The notes: a model not told the origin generated them from the sequence alone. A stretch of 64,000 nucleotides of DNA from Lentzea sp. NBRC 102530 (GCF_030269365.1 NZ_BSTF01000010.1:186001-250000), one strand, 5' to 3'. Shown: positions 50,201 to 59,929, numbered from the stretch's first letter. A program made the numbers and translations.

Positions 50201-50692
50201 ATGAGTGACAGCGTTGATTTCAGATGGGCCCCTTCACCCGCGGACTGGCGAGCCAGCCTGCGCACGATGGTGCCGTTGTTCAGATGGGCGCCGTGGTTCG
50301 CCCTCGTGCTCGGCGTGTTCTCCCTGGTGCTGCTCTTCGGGTTCGAGGACGCGCTCGTCGTGGGTCTCTTCGGCCTCGGCTGCGCGCTGGTCATCGGCTT
50401 CATGGAGCCGGTCGCGGTGTGGTGGCGGTTCACCTCCGACGAGATGATCAGCCGGACCGTCGTGGGCAGCGCCGACGACCAGTCGTTCCGGATGGCGGTG
50501 GGCAACGCCGTGCGCGAGGAGATCGTCTGGCAGGAACTCCCCGGCTGGACCGAGACCCGGCAGGGCTTCGTGCTGGAGACGCTGGACGACGGCGCGGCGT
50601 CGCTTTCCGTGCCGCACCGGGCCTTCGCGTCCGATGAGGACGTCACGTCGTTCCGGACGCTCCTCGAGAACCACATCGGTCCAGCCAAGTAG
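50201..50692 (+). CDS. YcxB-like membrane protein
   Basis: 163 residues. Two transmembrane helices (about 29-48 and 50-68) are followed by a soluble C-terminal half with the YcxB-like pattern (VREEIVWQELPGWTETRQGFVLETL... VPHRAFASDEDVTSFRTLL). ATG 50201 is immediately preceded by GGGGCGAC. Function unknown; such proteins are common in actinobacteria. Confidence 0.75.
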   Translation: MSDSVDFRWAPSPADWRASLRTMVPLFRWAPWFALVLGVFSLVLLFGFEDALVVGLFGLGCALVIGFMEPVAVWWRFTSDEMISRTVVGSADDQSFRMAVGNAVREEIVWQELPGWTETRQGFVLETLDDGAASLSVPHRAFASDEDVTSFRTLLENHIGPAK

Positions 50693-50752
50693 GTGTCTCG
50701 GATCGGGCACACCGGGTGGGGCGGACCGGCCGGGGCCACGTAATCTCGTCGC

Positions 50753-51550
50753 GTGTCCTGTGCGAGCGCCACGCTGGTCGTGTGGGCGTCGGGATGGCTG
50801 CACGGTCTGGCCGCCTCCGACGACGTCCTCGACGCCCTGCACCTGTGGGCCGAGCAGCACGAGGTGGTGGCCGACGACGACGGCACCGCCACGGCGCTCG
50901 ACCTCCCCGGTCCCGACGAGGCCCCCGTGGGCCCCGCCCTGCTGCTGGCCGCCCTGCGGCGCGCGGGCGCCACTTCGGCCAGGCTGGTCCTACCGGTCCC
51001 GGGCGACGTACGAGGCCTGGGCGGCAAGGGCCCCCTCTCGACGTGCGCCCTGCGCTCCGGCGAGGCCCTGGTCGTCCCGTCGGTGCACATCGGCCTGGTC
51101 CCGAAGATCGTGGCCGACGGCGTGATGCGCTGGACCGTCTTCGACCTGCCGTCGTCCAACGGCCTGGAGCACATCCCGATCGGCGAGGCCGAGCACGGCC
51201 TGGGCACCGCCCTCCGCGAGGCGACGGCGGCCCTGGCCAGCCTCGACGTGGCCAAGCACCGCCCGAACGTGCGCCAGGAGATCGCCGACCTGGCCACCGA
51301 GAACTCGAAAATCCCCTGGCCGGACGCCATGCCCCCCAGGGCCCTGCGCGTCCTCCAACGAGCCGCCGAGGTCGACGCCATCGTGAAGGTGGCGAGCTCC
51401 GACGCCCCAGGAGGCGCCCTCTCGGCGTCCGCCATGACGGCCCGCACCGAGGCCCTCCGCCCGGTCTCCCTGGCCGTGCGCCGAGCCCGCTGCGCAGCGG
51501 TCGACGAGGCAGTCCGCGTCCTGGCCGACAGCGGCGCCGGCAGGCACTGA
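50753..51550 (+). CDS. Actinobacterial conserved hypothetical protein
   Basis: 265 residues, soluble, alpha/beta. Distinctive stretches: VVWASGWLHGLAASDDVLDAL, GEALVVPSVHIGLVPKIVADG, WTVFDLPSSNGLEHIPIGEAEHG-type core and a helical C-terminal half. I do not recognise a named family beyond actinobacterial conserved protein. GTG 50753 follows TAATCT (50740-50745) by 7 nt, so a leaderless mRNA is likely. Confidence 0.78.
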   Translation: MSCASATLVVWASGWLHGLAASDDVLDALHLWAEQHEVVADDDGTATALDLPGPDEAPVGPALLLAALRRAGATSARLVLPVPGDVRGLGGKGPLSTCALRSGEALVVPSVHIGLVPKIVADGVMRWTVFDLPSSNGLEHIPIGEAEHGLGTALREATAALASLDVAKHRPNVRQEIADLATENSKIPWPDAMPPRALRVLQRAAEVDAIVKVASSDAPGGALSASAMTARTEALRPVSLAVRRARCAAVDEAVRVLADSGAGRH

Positions 51551-51565
51551 GCAGGTTCACACGGT

Positions 51566-51601
51566 CGGGTCATCCGCAGCCAAACATCTTCGGCTGACCC
51601 G
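51566..51601 (+). repeat. Inverted repeat before the NACHT gene
   Basis: CGGGTCA (51566-51572) pairs with TGACCCG (51595-51601); an inner CAGCC/GGCTG pairing is also possible. It may terminate the upstream gene or form a leader hairpin for the NACHT gene, whose GTG is 22 nt downstream. Confidence 0.4.
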
Positions 51602-51623
51602 CCGCCGCTGAAAAGCTGCCGCC

Positions 51624-54600
51624 GTGGCACCACGCACCTGGGTGATCACGGCGGGCTTCGCCGTGGTCGCCGTCATCCTGTTCGTACTCACCCAGGTCCC
51701 GCTCGACGACAGTGACGCCTACAGCAGCATCGCGGCCGCCCTGGTGGCGATCGGCACGGCGTTCACCGGCATCGTCGTCTACCTCTCCCGCGAGCAACGC
51801 CCCAGACCGGCGGGCGAGGAGGCCGACACCCTGGCCGCCGGCCTCCTGGAGCAGTGGGCACCGGAGGTCGAGCACCGGCGCGAGCGGTTCGGCTCGCGCA
51901 CCCTGATCCCGCTCGGCTGGACCGGCGTCGGCGCGGGCCAGACGCGCGTGCGTTCCAGTGGCTGCCTCAAGAGCAGCCTCAGCGCCGCGGCCGGCGGTCT
52001 GGCCGACGACTTCAGCAAGATCCCGTCCCGCCGCCTGGTGGTGATCGGCGAACCCGGTGCCGGCAAGACGTTCCTCGGCATCCTGCTGACCGTGGGCCTG
52101 CTGCGCCGCCGCGCCGACGGTGACCCGGTTCCGGTGTTCCTCTCGCTGTCCTCGTGGGACCCGGTCGCCGACAGCCTCGACGACTGGCTCGTCCGCACGT
52201 TGGCCACCACCTACTACAACGGCCGCAGCAAGGCCGTGCGCTCGCTCCTGATCAACCAGCTCCTCGTGCCCGTGCTCGACGGTCTCGACGAGCTCCCCGA
52301 CCATGCCCGCCGCCGCGCGATGAACCGCCTCAACGACGTCCTCGGGGACGAACGCCCGTTGGTGCTGACCTGCCGCATCACGGAGTACGAGGACCTGATC
52401 GCCGGTGGCGCCCCTGTCCTGCTGCCCGTCCCCGTCGTCCGCATCACCCCGGTGAGCACCGCCAACGCCGTCCGCCACCTCCAGAAGTGGCCGTCCGTCG
52501 CGAACCACGTGAAGACCCGGCCGGACAGTCCCGTCGCCGCCGCCCTGAGCACACCGCTGATGCTCTCGGTCTTCACCGCGGCCTACCAGACGCGCTCACC
52601 GGACGAACTCCTCGACACCACCAGGTTCGGGAACCGGCACGCCGTCGAGGACCACCTCGTCGACCTCATGGTCACCGCGCTCTACCCGGACGAGAAGCAC
52701 CGCCGTTGGCTCACGCACCTCGCCGGTCTGCTGCACCGCCACGGCGACCGCGACTTCCGCTGGTGGCAGCTCGCGGAACGCACCCTGTCGCCGTGGATCG
52801 CGCCCGTGGTCGGCGTGCTGGCGGGTGCCGTCGCGTTCGTGCTCGCGGCCGTGTTCCTCCCGGCGAGCGCCATGGTCGGTGCCACACCTGTCGCGGCCGT
52901 CTTCACGATCGTGATCACAACGGTGTGGCTCACGGCGGGCAGCCGGGCTCCCGCCGCGGTCGCCGCGGTCCCGGGCGTGCGCGGTTTCGGCAGGGGCACG
53001 CTCACCGGTGCCGCGCTGGTGCTGGTTCCCGGCGTCCCGATGGTGCTGCTGAGCATCGACGGGATGGGAACGAGCGAGGTGGCGGCGAACACCAGCGCAC
53101 TGCTCGCGCTGTCCCTGATCACCGCGCTGGGCGTTGGGTTGCACGAGGTGCTCGCGGCGAGGACCGAACGCGTCCGCGGTGCGGGTCCCGAGGAGCTGCT
53201 GGCCCAGGACCGGAGGTCGGCACTCTCCTCGGCGGCGGTGACGGGCGTCCTCGTCGGGATGCTCACCGTCGTCACCTGCACGTGGGCCGCCGCGATCGGT
53301 GGTCATCTCGCCACGCGGTTCGAGGCGCGCGATCGCCTGGTGATCGAGCACCTTGACCTGCCGGCGTTGCAGACGCACGTCCCGTGGCCCGTGGGCGAGC
53401 AGGACCGGCCAGCGCTGGTCGTCTACAGCGTGCTGGTCCTGCTGCTGTTCGCGGCGGCGGTGCTCGTCACTCGCGCGTGGACGCGTTTCCTCGTGGCACG
53501 GGCCGCGCTCGCACTGGCGGGCCGGTTGCCGTGGCGGTTGATGCGGTTCCTGGCCGCCGCCAGGGAAAGCGGACTGCTGCGCGTCGCAGGCAACGGCTAC
53601 CAGTTCTGGCACGTCCGGCTCCAGGAACGTCTGGTGATGACAGCTGGCCGGACTGCGCCCGTGCGGCAGGCGCCGCGCAAGGCCGCACTCGTGGCGGCCG
53701 TCGCGGTGACGCTGACGACCGTCACCGCGGTGACGTGGGCGGCCAGACCCGACGACTGCCCCGCCACCCCGTGGTCCGAAGTGGACGATCACATGGCGCG
53801 GGTGAGCCTCAACCACACCAGCGGTTGCTTCGCGCACGTCGACAGGAAGGACTGGCGACTGCTGACTGGTGGCGACCTGCTCGGCAAGATCGCCCTCGAC
53901 CAGCCGGCGGACGACGACACCCGCCACGACCACCTGGTCGTCGTCGGTGATCTCCACGGCGGCGGGCAGCGGTGGGAGGAGGTCCTGGAAGGAATCGCCG
54001 CCGCACAGGAAGTGCACGAGAAGCCGCTGGTCGTGGATTTCGTCCACACCAACACGCCGTACGAGGCGACGGAGGACTACCGGGAGCTGGTCGCGAGCCT
54101 CGCCGGGCACACCGGAGGCCCCACCGCCAAGGGCGCGGCGATCCTCCTCGACGGAACCCAGTCGCACGTGGCGGGGAACTGGGACGTGATCGGCCTGCGG
54201 GACCACGAACTGCCGAACATCGCCGAGAAGTACGCGGGCGCGCTCCTCAGCGTCAACCACGCGCAGGAGCCGGTGATGACGAAGGACGAGCTGAAGGACG
54301 GCATCTCCGACGAGGAGTGCCGGTTCCTCCGCAAGGAGAAACCGGCGTCCGGCGTGCTGGACCTCGACCTCCGCGGCATCCGGCCGAGCTACGAACTGCT
54401 CGACCCGCTCGGTGCCTGCTCGCGGGCCCGTCTGCTCATCAACGAGGAACACGCCTACGACATGCGCTCGATCTCACCGCGGTTGCCCTCGATCACGGCG
54501 TACTACCTCGAGGACAGGACGACGTCGGCGTGGACCGACTGCGCCGACCACGTGACGGCACTGACGGCGACCGCCACCTGTGCGTTGGCGCTGCTGGTCG

Positions 54601-54647
54601 CGGACGAGGGCAGGGTGCGCATCATGCCCGCGTCCGAGGGAGCCTGA
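51624..54647 (+). CDS. Membrane NACHT NTPase with large C-terminal domain
   Basis: 1007 residues. Two N-terminal transmembrane helices (about 7-24 and 37-54) precede a NACHT-type STAND NTPase: Walker A GEPGAGKTFLG (142-152), Walker B VPVLDGLDELPDHARR (about 215-230), sensor VLTCRITEYEDL. A second cluster of about five to six transmembrane helices (about 390-640) is followed by one more helix near 690 and a soluble C-terminal domain (about 715-1007) with two Cys-flanked segments and a possible periplasmic-binding-like pattern (HDHLVVVGDLHGGGQRW, LLINEEHAYDMRS). NACHT proteins of this layout are membrane sensors or immune switches in multicellular actinobacteria (family knowledge); no effector domain is visible. 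GTG start. Confidence 0.88.
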   Translation: MAPRTWVITAGFAVVAVILFVLTQVPLDDSDAYSSIAAALVAIGTAFTGIVVYLSREQRPRPAGEEADTLAAGLLEQWAPEVEHRRERFGSRTLIPLGWTGVGAGQTRVRSSGCLKSSLSAAAGGLADDFSKIPSRRLVVIGEPGAGKTFLGILLTVGLLRRRADGDPVPVFLSLSSWDPVADSLDDWLVRTLATTYYNGRSKAVRSLLINQLLVPVLDGLDELPDHARRRAMNRLNDVLGDERPLVLTCRITEYEDLIAGGAPVLLPVPVVRITPVSTANAVRHLQKWPSVANHVKTRPDSPVAAALSTPLMLSVFTAAYQTRSPDELLDTTRFGNRHAVEDHLVDLMVTALYPDEKHRRWLTHLAGLLHRHGDRDFRWWQLAERTLSPWIAPVVGVLAGAVAFVLAAVFLPASAMVGATPVAAVFTIVITTVWLTAGSRAPAAVAAVPGVRGFGRGTLTGAALVLVPGVPMVLLSIDGMGTSEVAANTSALLALSLITALGVGLHEVLAARTERVRGAGPEELLAQDRRSALSSAAVTGVLVGMLTVVTCTWAAAIGGHLATRFEARDRLVIEHLDLPALQTHVPWPVGEQDRPALVVYSVLVLLLFAAAVLVTRAWTRFLVARAALALAGRLPWRLMRFLAAARESGLLRVAGNGYQFWHVRLQERLVMTAGRTAPVRQAPRKAALVAAVAVTLTTVTAVTWAARPDDCPATPWSEVDDHMARVSLNHTSGCFAHVDRKDWRLLTGGDLLGKIALDQPADDDTRHDHLVVVGDLHGGGQRWEEVLEGIAAAQEVHEKPLVVDFVHTNTPYEATEDYRELVASLAGHTGGPTAKGAAILLDGTQSHVAGNWDVIGLRDHELPNIAEKYAGALLSVNHAQEPVMTKDELKDGISDEECRFLRKEKPASGVLDLDLRGIRPSYELLDPLGACSRARLLINEEHAYDMRSISPRLPSITAYYLEDRTTSAWTDCADHVTALTATATCALALLVADEGRVRIMPASEGA

Positions 54648-54650
54648 CGG

Positions 54651-55679
54651 TCAGGAGGTGCGGGCCGGCCTCTTGGCCGGCTCGCAGCACAACGGCGCGC
54701 AAGGCGCTCCGTTCACCGTGCACCCCGCCGCCACGAACGACGACAGCTTCCGCACCGGCGCACCGGAAGTGTGCTCCGCGACCAGTTCGGTGACGAGCTC
54801 GGCGAACCGCGGATCCGCGTTGGGCGTGGCGGCGCGGGCGAACTCCATGCCGAGCTCCAACGCCCGGTCACGTGCCTCGGTGTCGAGGTCCCACACCACC
54901 TCGAGGTGGTCGGACACGAAGCCGATCGGGCACACCACGACCCCGGTGACCCCCTTGGCGTGCAAGGCGTCGATGTGGTCGACGATGTCCGGCTCGAGCC
55001 ACGGGATCTGCGGCGGCCCGGAACGGGACTGCCACACCACGTCGTACTCGGTGATGCCCAGTTCCGCGGCCACCAGGCGGGAGGCTTCGACGATCTGGCG
55101 CGAGTAGCGGTAGCCGCCTTCGGCGGGCGGGCCGGCTGCCTTGTCGGCGGACACCGGCACCGAGTGCGCGGTGAACACGAGCCGATAGGCGCCGTTCACA
55201 GCAGATGCGGCCGAACGGATCGCATCGGCGAAGGAGGAGATGAAGAGCGGGTGGTCGAAGAAGTGGCGCAGCTTCACCAGTTCCGGGCCGTCCGGGACGG
55301 CCTGCAGCGCGCGGGCGATGTCCTCGTCGTACTGGCGGCAGGCGGAGTAGCCGCCGTAGGCGCTGGTCGGGAACACGAGGGCGCGGCGGATGCCGTCGGC
55401 CTTCATCTGGGCGACGACGTCCTCGACCATGGGGTGCCAGTTGCGGTTGCCGAAGTAGATCGGCAGGTCGAACCCGGTGGCGCGGACGGCCTCGATGGCT
55501 TCGAGGTTCAGGCGGTTGATCGGCGAGACGCCGCCGAAGTGCTGGTAGTGGGCCTCGACCTCGTCCAGCCGCTCCGGCGGTACGCCGCGTCCGCGCACCA
55601 CGTTCTCCAGGAAGGGACGGACGTCTTCTGGACCTTCTGGGCCGCCGAACGACAGCCAGAGCAGCGCATCGAAACTCAC
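54651..55679 (-). CDS. hemH: Ferrochelatase (coproporphyrin-type, 2Fe-2S)
   Basis: 342 residues from GTG 55679 (SFDALLWLSFGGPEGPEDV). The enzyme inserts iron into coproporphyrin III in the actinobacterial coproporphyrin-dependent heme pathway (CpfC). Key features: YSACRQYDEDIARAL, catalytic His in LVFTAHSVPV, the PYGGYSA-type loop (SAYGGYSACRQY), and a C-terminal iron-sulfur motif with GCTVNGAPCAPLCC. A TTG at 55691 is an alternative start. It lies downstream of inhA in the fabG1-inhA-hemH order known from mycobacteria. Confidence 0.95.
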   Translation of the reverse strand: MSFDALLWLSFGGPEGPEDVRPFLENVVRGRGVPPERLDEVEAHYQHFGGVSPINRLNLEAIEAVRATGFDLPIYFGNRNWHPMVEDVVAQMKADGIRRALVFPTSAYGGYSACRQYDEDIARALQAVPDGPELVKLRHFFDHPLFISSFADAIRSAASAVNGAYRLVFTAHSVPVSADKAAGPPAEGGYRYSRQIVEASRLVAAELGITEYDVVWQSRSGPPQIPWLEPDIVDHIDALHAKGVTGVVVCPIGFVSDHLEVVWDLDTEARDRALELGMEFARAATPNADPRFAELVTELVAEHTSGAPVRKLSSFVAAGCTVNGAPCAPLCCEPAKRPARTS

Positions 55680-55731
55680 CGCTCCATCCAATCAGACGCC
55701 CGATCCCCTCACATGACGAACGCGTGTGACG

Positions 55732-56499
55732 TCAGAGACCGAGGAAGTGCACGCCGCCGTCGACGAACACCATCGAGCCCGTGGTGGCGGGGAAGAAGTC
55801 GGACAGCAGGCCGCACACGGACTTCGCGACGGGCTCGGCGTCGTCGACGTCCCAGCCGAGCGGCGCCTTCTCGCCCCACATCTTCTCCAGCTCGACGAAG
55901 CCCGGGATGGACTTCGCGGCCATGGTGCGGACCGGGCCGGCGGAGATGAGGTTCACGCGGATGCCGTCCGGGCCGAGGTCGCGTGCCATGTAGCGGTTGA
56001 TCGACTCGAACGCCGCCTTCGCCGCGCCCATCCAGTTGTAGGCGGGCCACGCCTGGCGGGCGTCGAAGTCGAGGCCCACGACGGACGAGCCGCGCGTCAG
56101 CAACGGGCGGGTGGCCTGCACGAGCGCCTTGTACGAGTACGCGGAGACGTGCATCGCGACCGAGACGTCCTCCCACGGCGCGTCCATGAACGGCGCGCCG
56201 AGGCAGCTCTGCGGGGCGAAGCCGATGGCGTGCACGACGCCGTCGAGGCCGTCGACGTGCTCGCGCACGCGGTCGGCGAGGGTGTCGAGGTGCTCCTGGT
56301 TCTGCACGTCGAGCTCGACGACGGGCGCGGGCTTGGGCAGGCGCTGGGCGATGCGCTGCACGAGGCTCATCCGGCCGAACCCGGTCAGCACGACCTCGGC
56401 GCCCTGCTCCTGGGCGACGCGTGCGACGTGGAAGGCGATCGACGCGTCGGTGATGACACCGGTGATCAGCAGTCGCTTGCCTTCGAGCAGTCCGGTCAC
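55732..56499 (-). CDS. inhA: NADH-dependent enoyl-ACP reductase
   Basis: 255 residues from GTG 56499 (MTGLLEGKRLLITGVITD), preceded by AAAGGG. SDR fold with atypical FabI glycine motif GVITDASIAF, FDARQAWPAYNWMGAAKAAFES containing the catalytic Tyr and Lys, and GPVRTMAAKSIPGF substrate loop. It performs the last reduction of the FAS II elongation cycle; in mycobacteria it is the target of isoniazid. Second gene of fabG1-inhA; whether FAS II here makes mycolates is not known and unlikely in Pseudonocardiaceae. Confidence 0.95.
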   Translation of the reverse strand: MTGLLEGKRLLITGVITDASIAFHVARVAQEQGAEVVLTGFGRMSLVQRIAQRLPKPAPVVELDVQNQEHLDTLADRVREHVDGLDGVVHAIGFAPQSCLGAPFMDAPWEDVSVAMHVSAYSYKALVQATRPLLTRGSSVVGLDFDARQAWPAYNWMGAAKAAFESINRYMARDLGPDGIRVNLISAGPVRTMAAKSIPGFVELEKMWGEKAPLGWDVDDAEPVAKSVCGLLSDFFPATTGSMVFVDGGVHFLGL

Positions 56500-56536
56500 T
56501 TGATCCAACCCTTTCGCAGTTCTGGAAGAAAAACCG

Positions 56537-57241
56537 TCAGTGGCCCATGCCGAGGCCGCCGTCGACCGGCAGCACGGCGCCGTTGATGTAGCCCGCCTCG
56601 TTCGCCGCGAGGAACGTGACGGCGCGCGCGATCTCCTCGGCCGCGCCGTAACGAGCGGCGGGGATCTGCTTCAGCGCGGCGTCGCGCACGGCCTCGGGCA
56701 GCTCGGCCGTCATGTCGGTGGTGATGAAGCCGGGGGTGATGACGTTCGCGGTGATGTTGCGCGAACCCAGCTCCAGCGCGATCGAGCGCGCCATGCCGAT
56801 CATGCCGGACTTGGACGCCGCGTAGTTCACCTGGCCGGGGCCGCCGGTGAGGCCGACGACGGACGAGATGAAGACGATGCGGCCGAACTTCTTGCGCAGC
56901 ATGCCGCGGGAGGCGCGCTGGGCGAAGCGGAACGCACCGGTGAGGTTCGCGTCCACGACGGACGTGAACTGCTCCTCGCTCATGCGCAGCAGCAGCGTGT
57001 CCTGCGTCATGCCCGCGTTGCACACGAGCACCTCGACGGGACCGTGCGCGGCTTCGACCTCGGTGAACGCGGCGTCGATCTCCTGAGAGTTCGTCACGTC
57101 GCACTTCACGCCGAGCAGACCTTCGGGAGCGCCGGACCCGCGGTGCGTCACCGCGACCTTGTCGCCCTGCGCCGCGAACGCCTGCGCGATGGCGAGGCCG
57201 ATGCCGCGGTTGCCTCCGGTGACCAGAACGGACCGACTCAC
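56537..57241 (-). CDS. fabG: 3-oxoacyl-ACP reductase FabG
   Basis: 234 residues. NADPH-binding LVTGGNRGIGLAIAQAF (6-22), VLVCNAGMTQD, catalytic Ser-Tyr-Lys in ISSVVGLTGGPGQVNYAASKSG, and C-terminal VLPVDGGLGMGH. It reduces beta-ketoacyl-ACP in fatty acid elongation and is the first gene of the fabG-inhA operon. GTG start at 57239-57241. The gap of 37 bp to inhA lacks a terminator. Confidence 0.96.
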   Translation of the reverse strand: MSRSVLVTGGNRGIGLAIAQAFAAQGDKVAVTHRGSGAPEGLLGVKCDVTNSQEIDAAFTEVEAAHGPVEVLVCNAGMTQDTLLLRMSEEQFTSVVDANLTGAFRFAQRASRGMLRKKFGRIVFISSVVGLTGGPGQVNYAASKSGMIGMARSIALELGSRNITANVITPGFITTDMTAELPEAVRDAALKQIPAARYGAAEEIARAVTFLAANEAGYINGAVLPVDGGLGMGH

Positions 57242-57349
57242 TAGCTCTCCTGAGAATCGCTGCTGGTTGACCGGGTGAGGTTATCGGCTACCGGCAGGTA
57301 GACCGGCATCGGCGGGGACATGTCACACCGGGCGGGGCATGATCGGGTG

Positions 57350-59929
57350 ATGCGGGCCTTCCTCGATCAACTCCGGCGCCAGGTGGACGGCGACGTCCTG
57401 GACGACCCGGCGAGCCGGGCCCTGTACTCGGCGGACGCCTCCAACTACCGCCACGTGCCGCGCGTCGTCGTCCGTCCACGCACGACGGACGCGGTGATCA
57501 CGGCTGTGGGGCTCGCGGCGGAGCACTCGGTGCCGATCACGAGCCGGGGCGCGGGAACGTCCATCGCGGGCAACGCGACCGGCACCGGCCTGGTGATCGA
57601 CTTCAGCCGGTACCTGAACGCGTTCGAGATCTCCGGCGACCGCGCGCACGTCCAGCCGGGAGCGGTGCTCGACAAGATCAACGCCCAAGCGGGCGAGTAC
57701 CTGTTCGGGCCCGACCCGTCCACGCACTCGCGGTGCACGATCGGCGGGATGATCGGCAACAACGCGTGCGGCGCTCACTCGGTGAAGTGGGGCAAGACCA
57801 GCGAGAACGTCGAGAACCTGCACGTCCTCACCACCGACGGCCGCACGTTCGACACGAAGAACCCGCCGCCGCTCCAGCTCCCGGCCCACGACGCCAAGTG
57901 GTTTCCGCAGCTCAGCCGCCGGGTCAGCGGGTACGCGCTGGACGCCCCGACGCTCACGCAACAACTCGTCGGCACCGAGGGCACGTGCGTGGTGCTGCTG
58001 GGCGCCGAGCTCAAGCTCGTGCGGCGGCCGGAACGCCGGATCCTCGTCGTGCTCGGCTTCGCGGACACCTACGAGGCCGCCGACCAGGTCACCCAGATCG
58101 AGGACGCCCTCGCGATCGAGGGCCTGAACGAGTCACTCGTCCACAGCGTCAAGACCCGCCCCGACCTGCCGGAAGGCCGCAGCTGGCTGTTCGTCGAGGT
58201 CGAGGACCACCCCGAACGGATCGCCAAGCTCACCAGGAACTCGATGATCATCCACGACCCGGCGCACCAGCGGGCGCTGTGGCGGATCCGCGAGGACGGC
58301 GCGGGCCTCGCGACCCGGATGGCCGACGGCAGCGAGGCCTGGTCGGGCTGGGAGGACTCGGCCGTGCCACCGGAACGCCTCGGCACGTACCTGCGCGAGT
58401 TCGACCAGCTCCTGACCCGCTACGGACGGCGCGGCATCACCTACGGCCACTACGGCGAGGGCTGCATCCACGTCCGCATCGACTTCGACCTCGCGCACGG
58501 CTACCGCGAGTTCCTCCAGGACGCCGCCGACCTCGTCGTGAGCCACGGCGGCAGCCTGTCCGGCGAGCACGGCGACGGCCAGGCGCGGTCCGAGCTGCTC
58601 AGCCGCATGTACCCGCAGGAGGCGATCAGGGCGTTCGGCGAGTTCAAACGCGCCTTCGACCCGCGCAACCTGCTCAACCCCGGCCGGATCGTCGAGCCGC
58701 TGAAGCTGGACGACGACCTGCGGGTCCTCGTGGCGCCGCCGAGGATCCCGACCCGGGCGGAGTTCGCGAGTGACACGCGCCGGTGCGTCGGCGTCGGCAA
58801 GTGCCTGAACACCAGGGGCGGCGTGATGTGCCCGAGTTATCGCGTCACCAAGGAAGAGAAGCACTCCACACGAGGCCGCGCGCACCTGCTGTTCGAGATG
58901 CTCAACGGTGACGTGATCAAGGACGGCTGGCGCTCGAAGGAGGTCGCCGAGGCGCTGGACCTGTGCCTGGGGTGCAAGGGCTGCAAGCGCGACTGCCCGG
59001 TCGACGTCGACATGGCGAGCTACAAGGCCGAGTTCCTGCACGAGCACCACAAGAGGCGGATCAGGCCGCTCTCGCACTACACGATGGGCTGGCTGCCCAC
59101 GTGGCTGAAGTACGGGCTGGTCAACAGGATCACCACGAGGTTCGGCCGGTTCGCGGGCATCACCCCGGAACGCGAACTGCCGCGCCAGACCACCCGCCTG
59201 GTCCGCCAGCTGCACCCCGTCGGCGACGGCGATCCGGTGCTGCTGTTCCCCGACACGTTCACGAACCACTTCGAACCGGGCGTCGGCCTCGACGCCGCGA
59301 CCGTCCTGGCGCACCTGGGAAACCGCGTCGAGGTGCCGTCGATGAACGTCTGCTGTGGACTGACCTGGCACTCCACCGGCCAGCTCGGCAAAGCCCGGCG
59401 GGTGGTCGAACGCACCGCGCGGGCGTTGCTGCCGTGGACGAGCCAGGGCGTCCCGGTGATCGGCCTGGAACCGAGCTGCACGGCGTTCCTGCGCGCCGAA
59501 GCCCCGAAGCTCTCGGACGACCCGGCGGTGCACACGCTTGCCAAGGCCACCAGGACGTTCGCCGAGCACGTCGCCCCGAAGCTGCCACGGCTGCAAGGCG
59601 CGCGCGAGGCCGTCGTGCAGACCCACTGCCACCAGTACGCCGAGCTCGGCTTCGACCGCGACCGCGAGGCGATGACCAAGGCGGGCATCAGGCCCACGGT
59701 CGTGGAGGGGTGTTGTGGCCTCGCCGGGAACTTCGGCTTCGAGCGGGGCCACTACGACGTCTCCATCGCGTGCGCCGAGCAGGACCTGCTGCCGGCGTTG
59801 CGCGCCAACGAGGACGCGCTGGTGATCGCGGACGGCTTCAGCTGCCGCACGCAGATCCGGCACACCACCGAACGCAGGCCGGTGCACCTCGCCAGCGCGC
59901 TCGCGGCCCTAATCGCGGTCGAGGACTGA
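57350..59929 (+). CDS. FAD-linked oxidoreductase with C-terminal Fe-S domain (D-2-hydroxyglutarate dehydrogenase type)
   Basis: 859 residues. N-terminal FAD-binding type 4 domain (about 30-200, PITSRGAGTSIAGNATG) and FAD-linked oxidase C domain (to about 440, GHYGEGCIHVRIDFD and GGSLSGEHGDGQARSELL). Then a ferredoxin-like 4Fe-4S part (CVGVGKCLN, LDLCLGCKGCKRDCPVD, about 490-560) and two CCG motifs (NVCCGLTWHS, GCCGLAGNFGF) of the GlpC/HdrB type at the C terminus. By architecture it oxidises a D-2-hydroxyacid and passes electrons to a quinone or flavoprotein. ATG 57350 or GTG 57347. The C terminus overlaps the convergent permease gene by 21 bp. Confidence 0.9.
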   Translation: MRAFLDQLRRQVDGDVLDDPASRALYSADASNYRHVPRVVVRPRTTDAVITAVGLAAEHSVPITSRGAGTSIAGNATGTGLVIDFSRYLNAFEISGDRAHVQPGAVLDKINAQAGEYLFGPDPSTHSRCTIGGMIGNNACGAHSVKWGKTSENVENLHVLTTDGRTFDTKNPPPLQLPAHDAKWFPQLSRRVSGYALDAPTLTQQLVGTEGTCVVLLGAELKLVRRPERRILVVLGFADTYEAADQVTQIEDALAIEGLNESLVHSVKTRPDLPEGRSWLFVEVEDHPERIAKLTRNSMIIHDPAHQRALWRIREDGAGLATRMADGSEAWSGWEDSAVPPERLGTYLREFDQLLTRYGRRGITYGHYGEGCIHVRIDFDLAHGYREFLQDAADLVVSHGGSLSGEHGDGQARSELLSRMYPQEAIRAFGEFKRAFDPRNLLNPGRIVEPLKLDDDLRVLVAPPRIPTRAEFASDTRRCVGVGKCLNTRGGVMCPSYRVTKEEKHSTRGRAHLLFEMLNGDVIKDGWRSKEVAEALDLCLGCKGCKRDCPVDVDMASYKAEFLHEHHKRRIRPLSHYTMGWLPTWLKYGLVNRITTRFGRFAGITPERELPRQTTRLVRQLHPVGDGDPVLLFPDTFTNHFEPGVGLDAATVLAHLGNRVEVPSMNVCCGLTWHSTGQLGKARRVVERTARALLPWTSQGVPVIGLEPSCTAFLRAEAPKLSDDPAVHTLAKATRTFAEHVAPKLPRLQGAREAVVQTHCHQYAELGFDRDREAMTKAGIRPTVVEGCCGLAGNFGFERGHYDVSIACAEQDLLPALRANEDALVIADGFSCRTQIRHTTERRPVHLASALAALIAVED

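Noticed and set aside
52154..53356. Open frame in another phase within the NACHT gene
   Set aside because: No domain and typical shadow composition.
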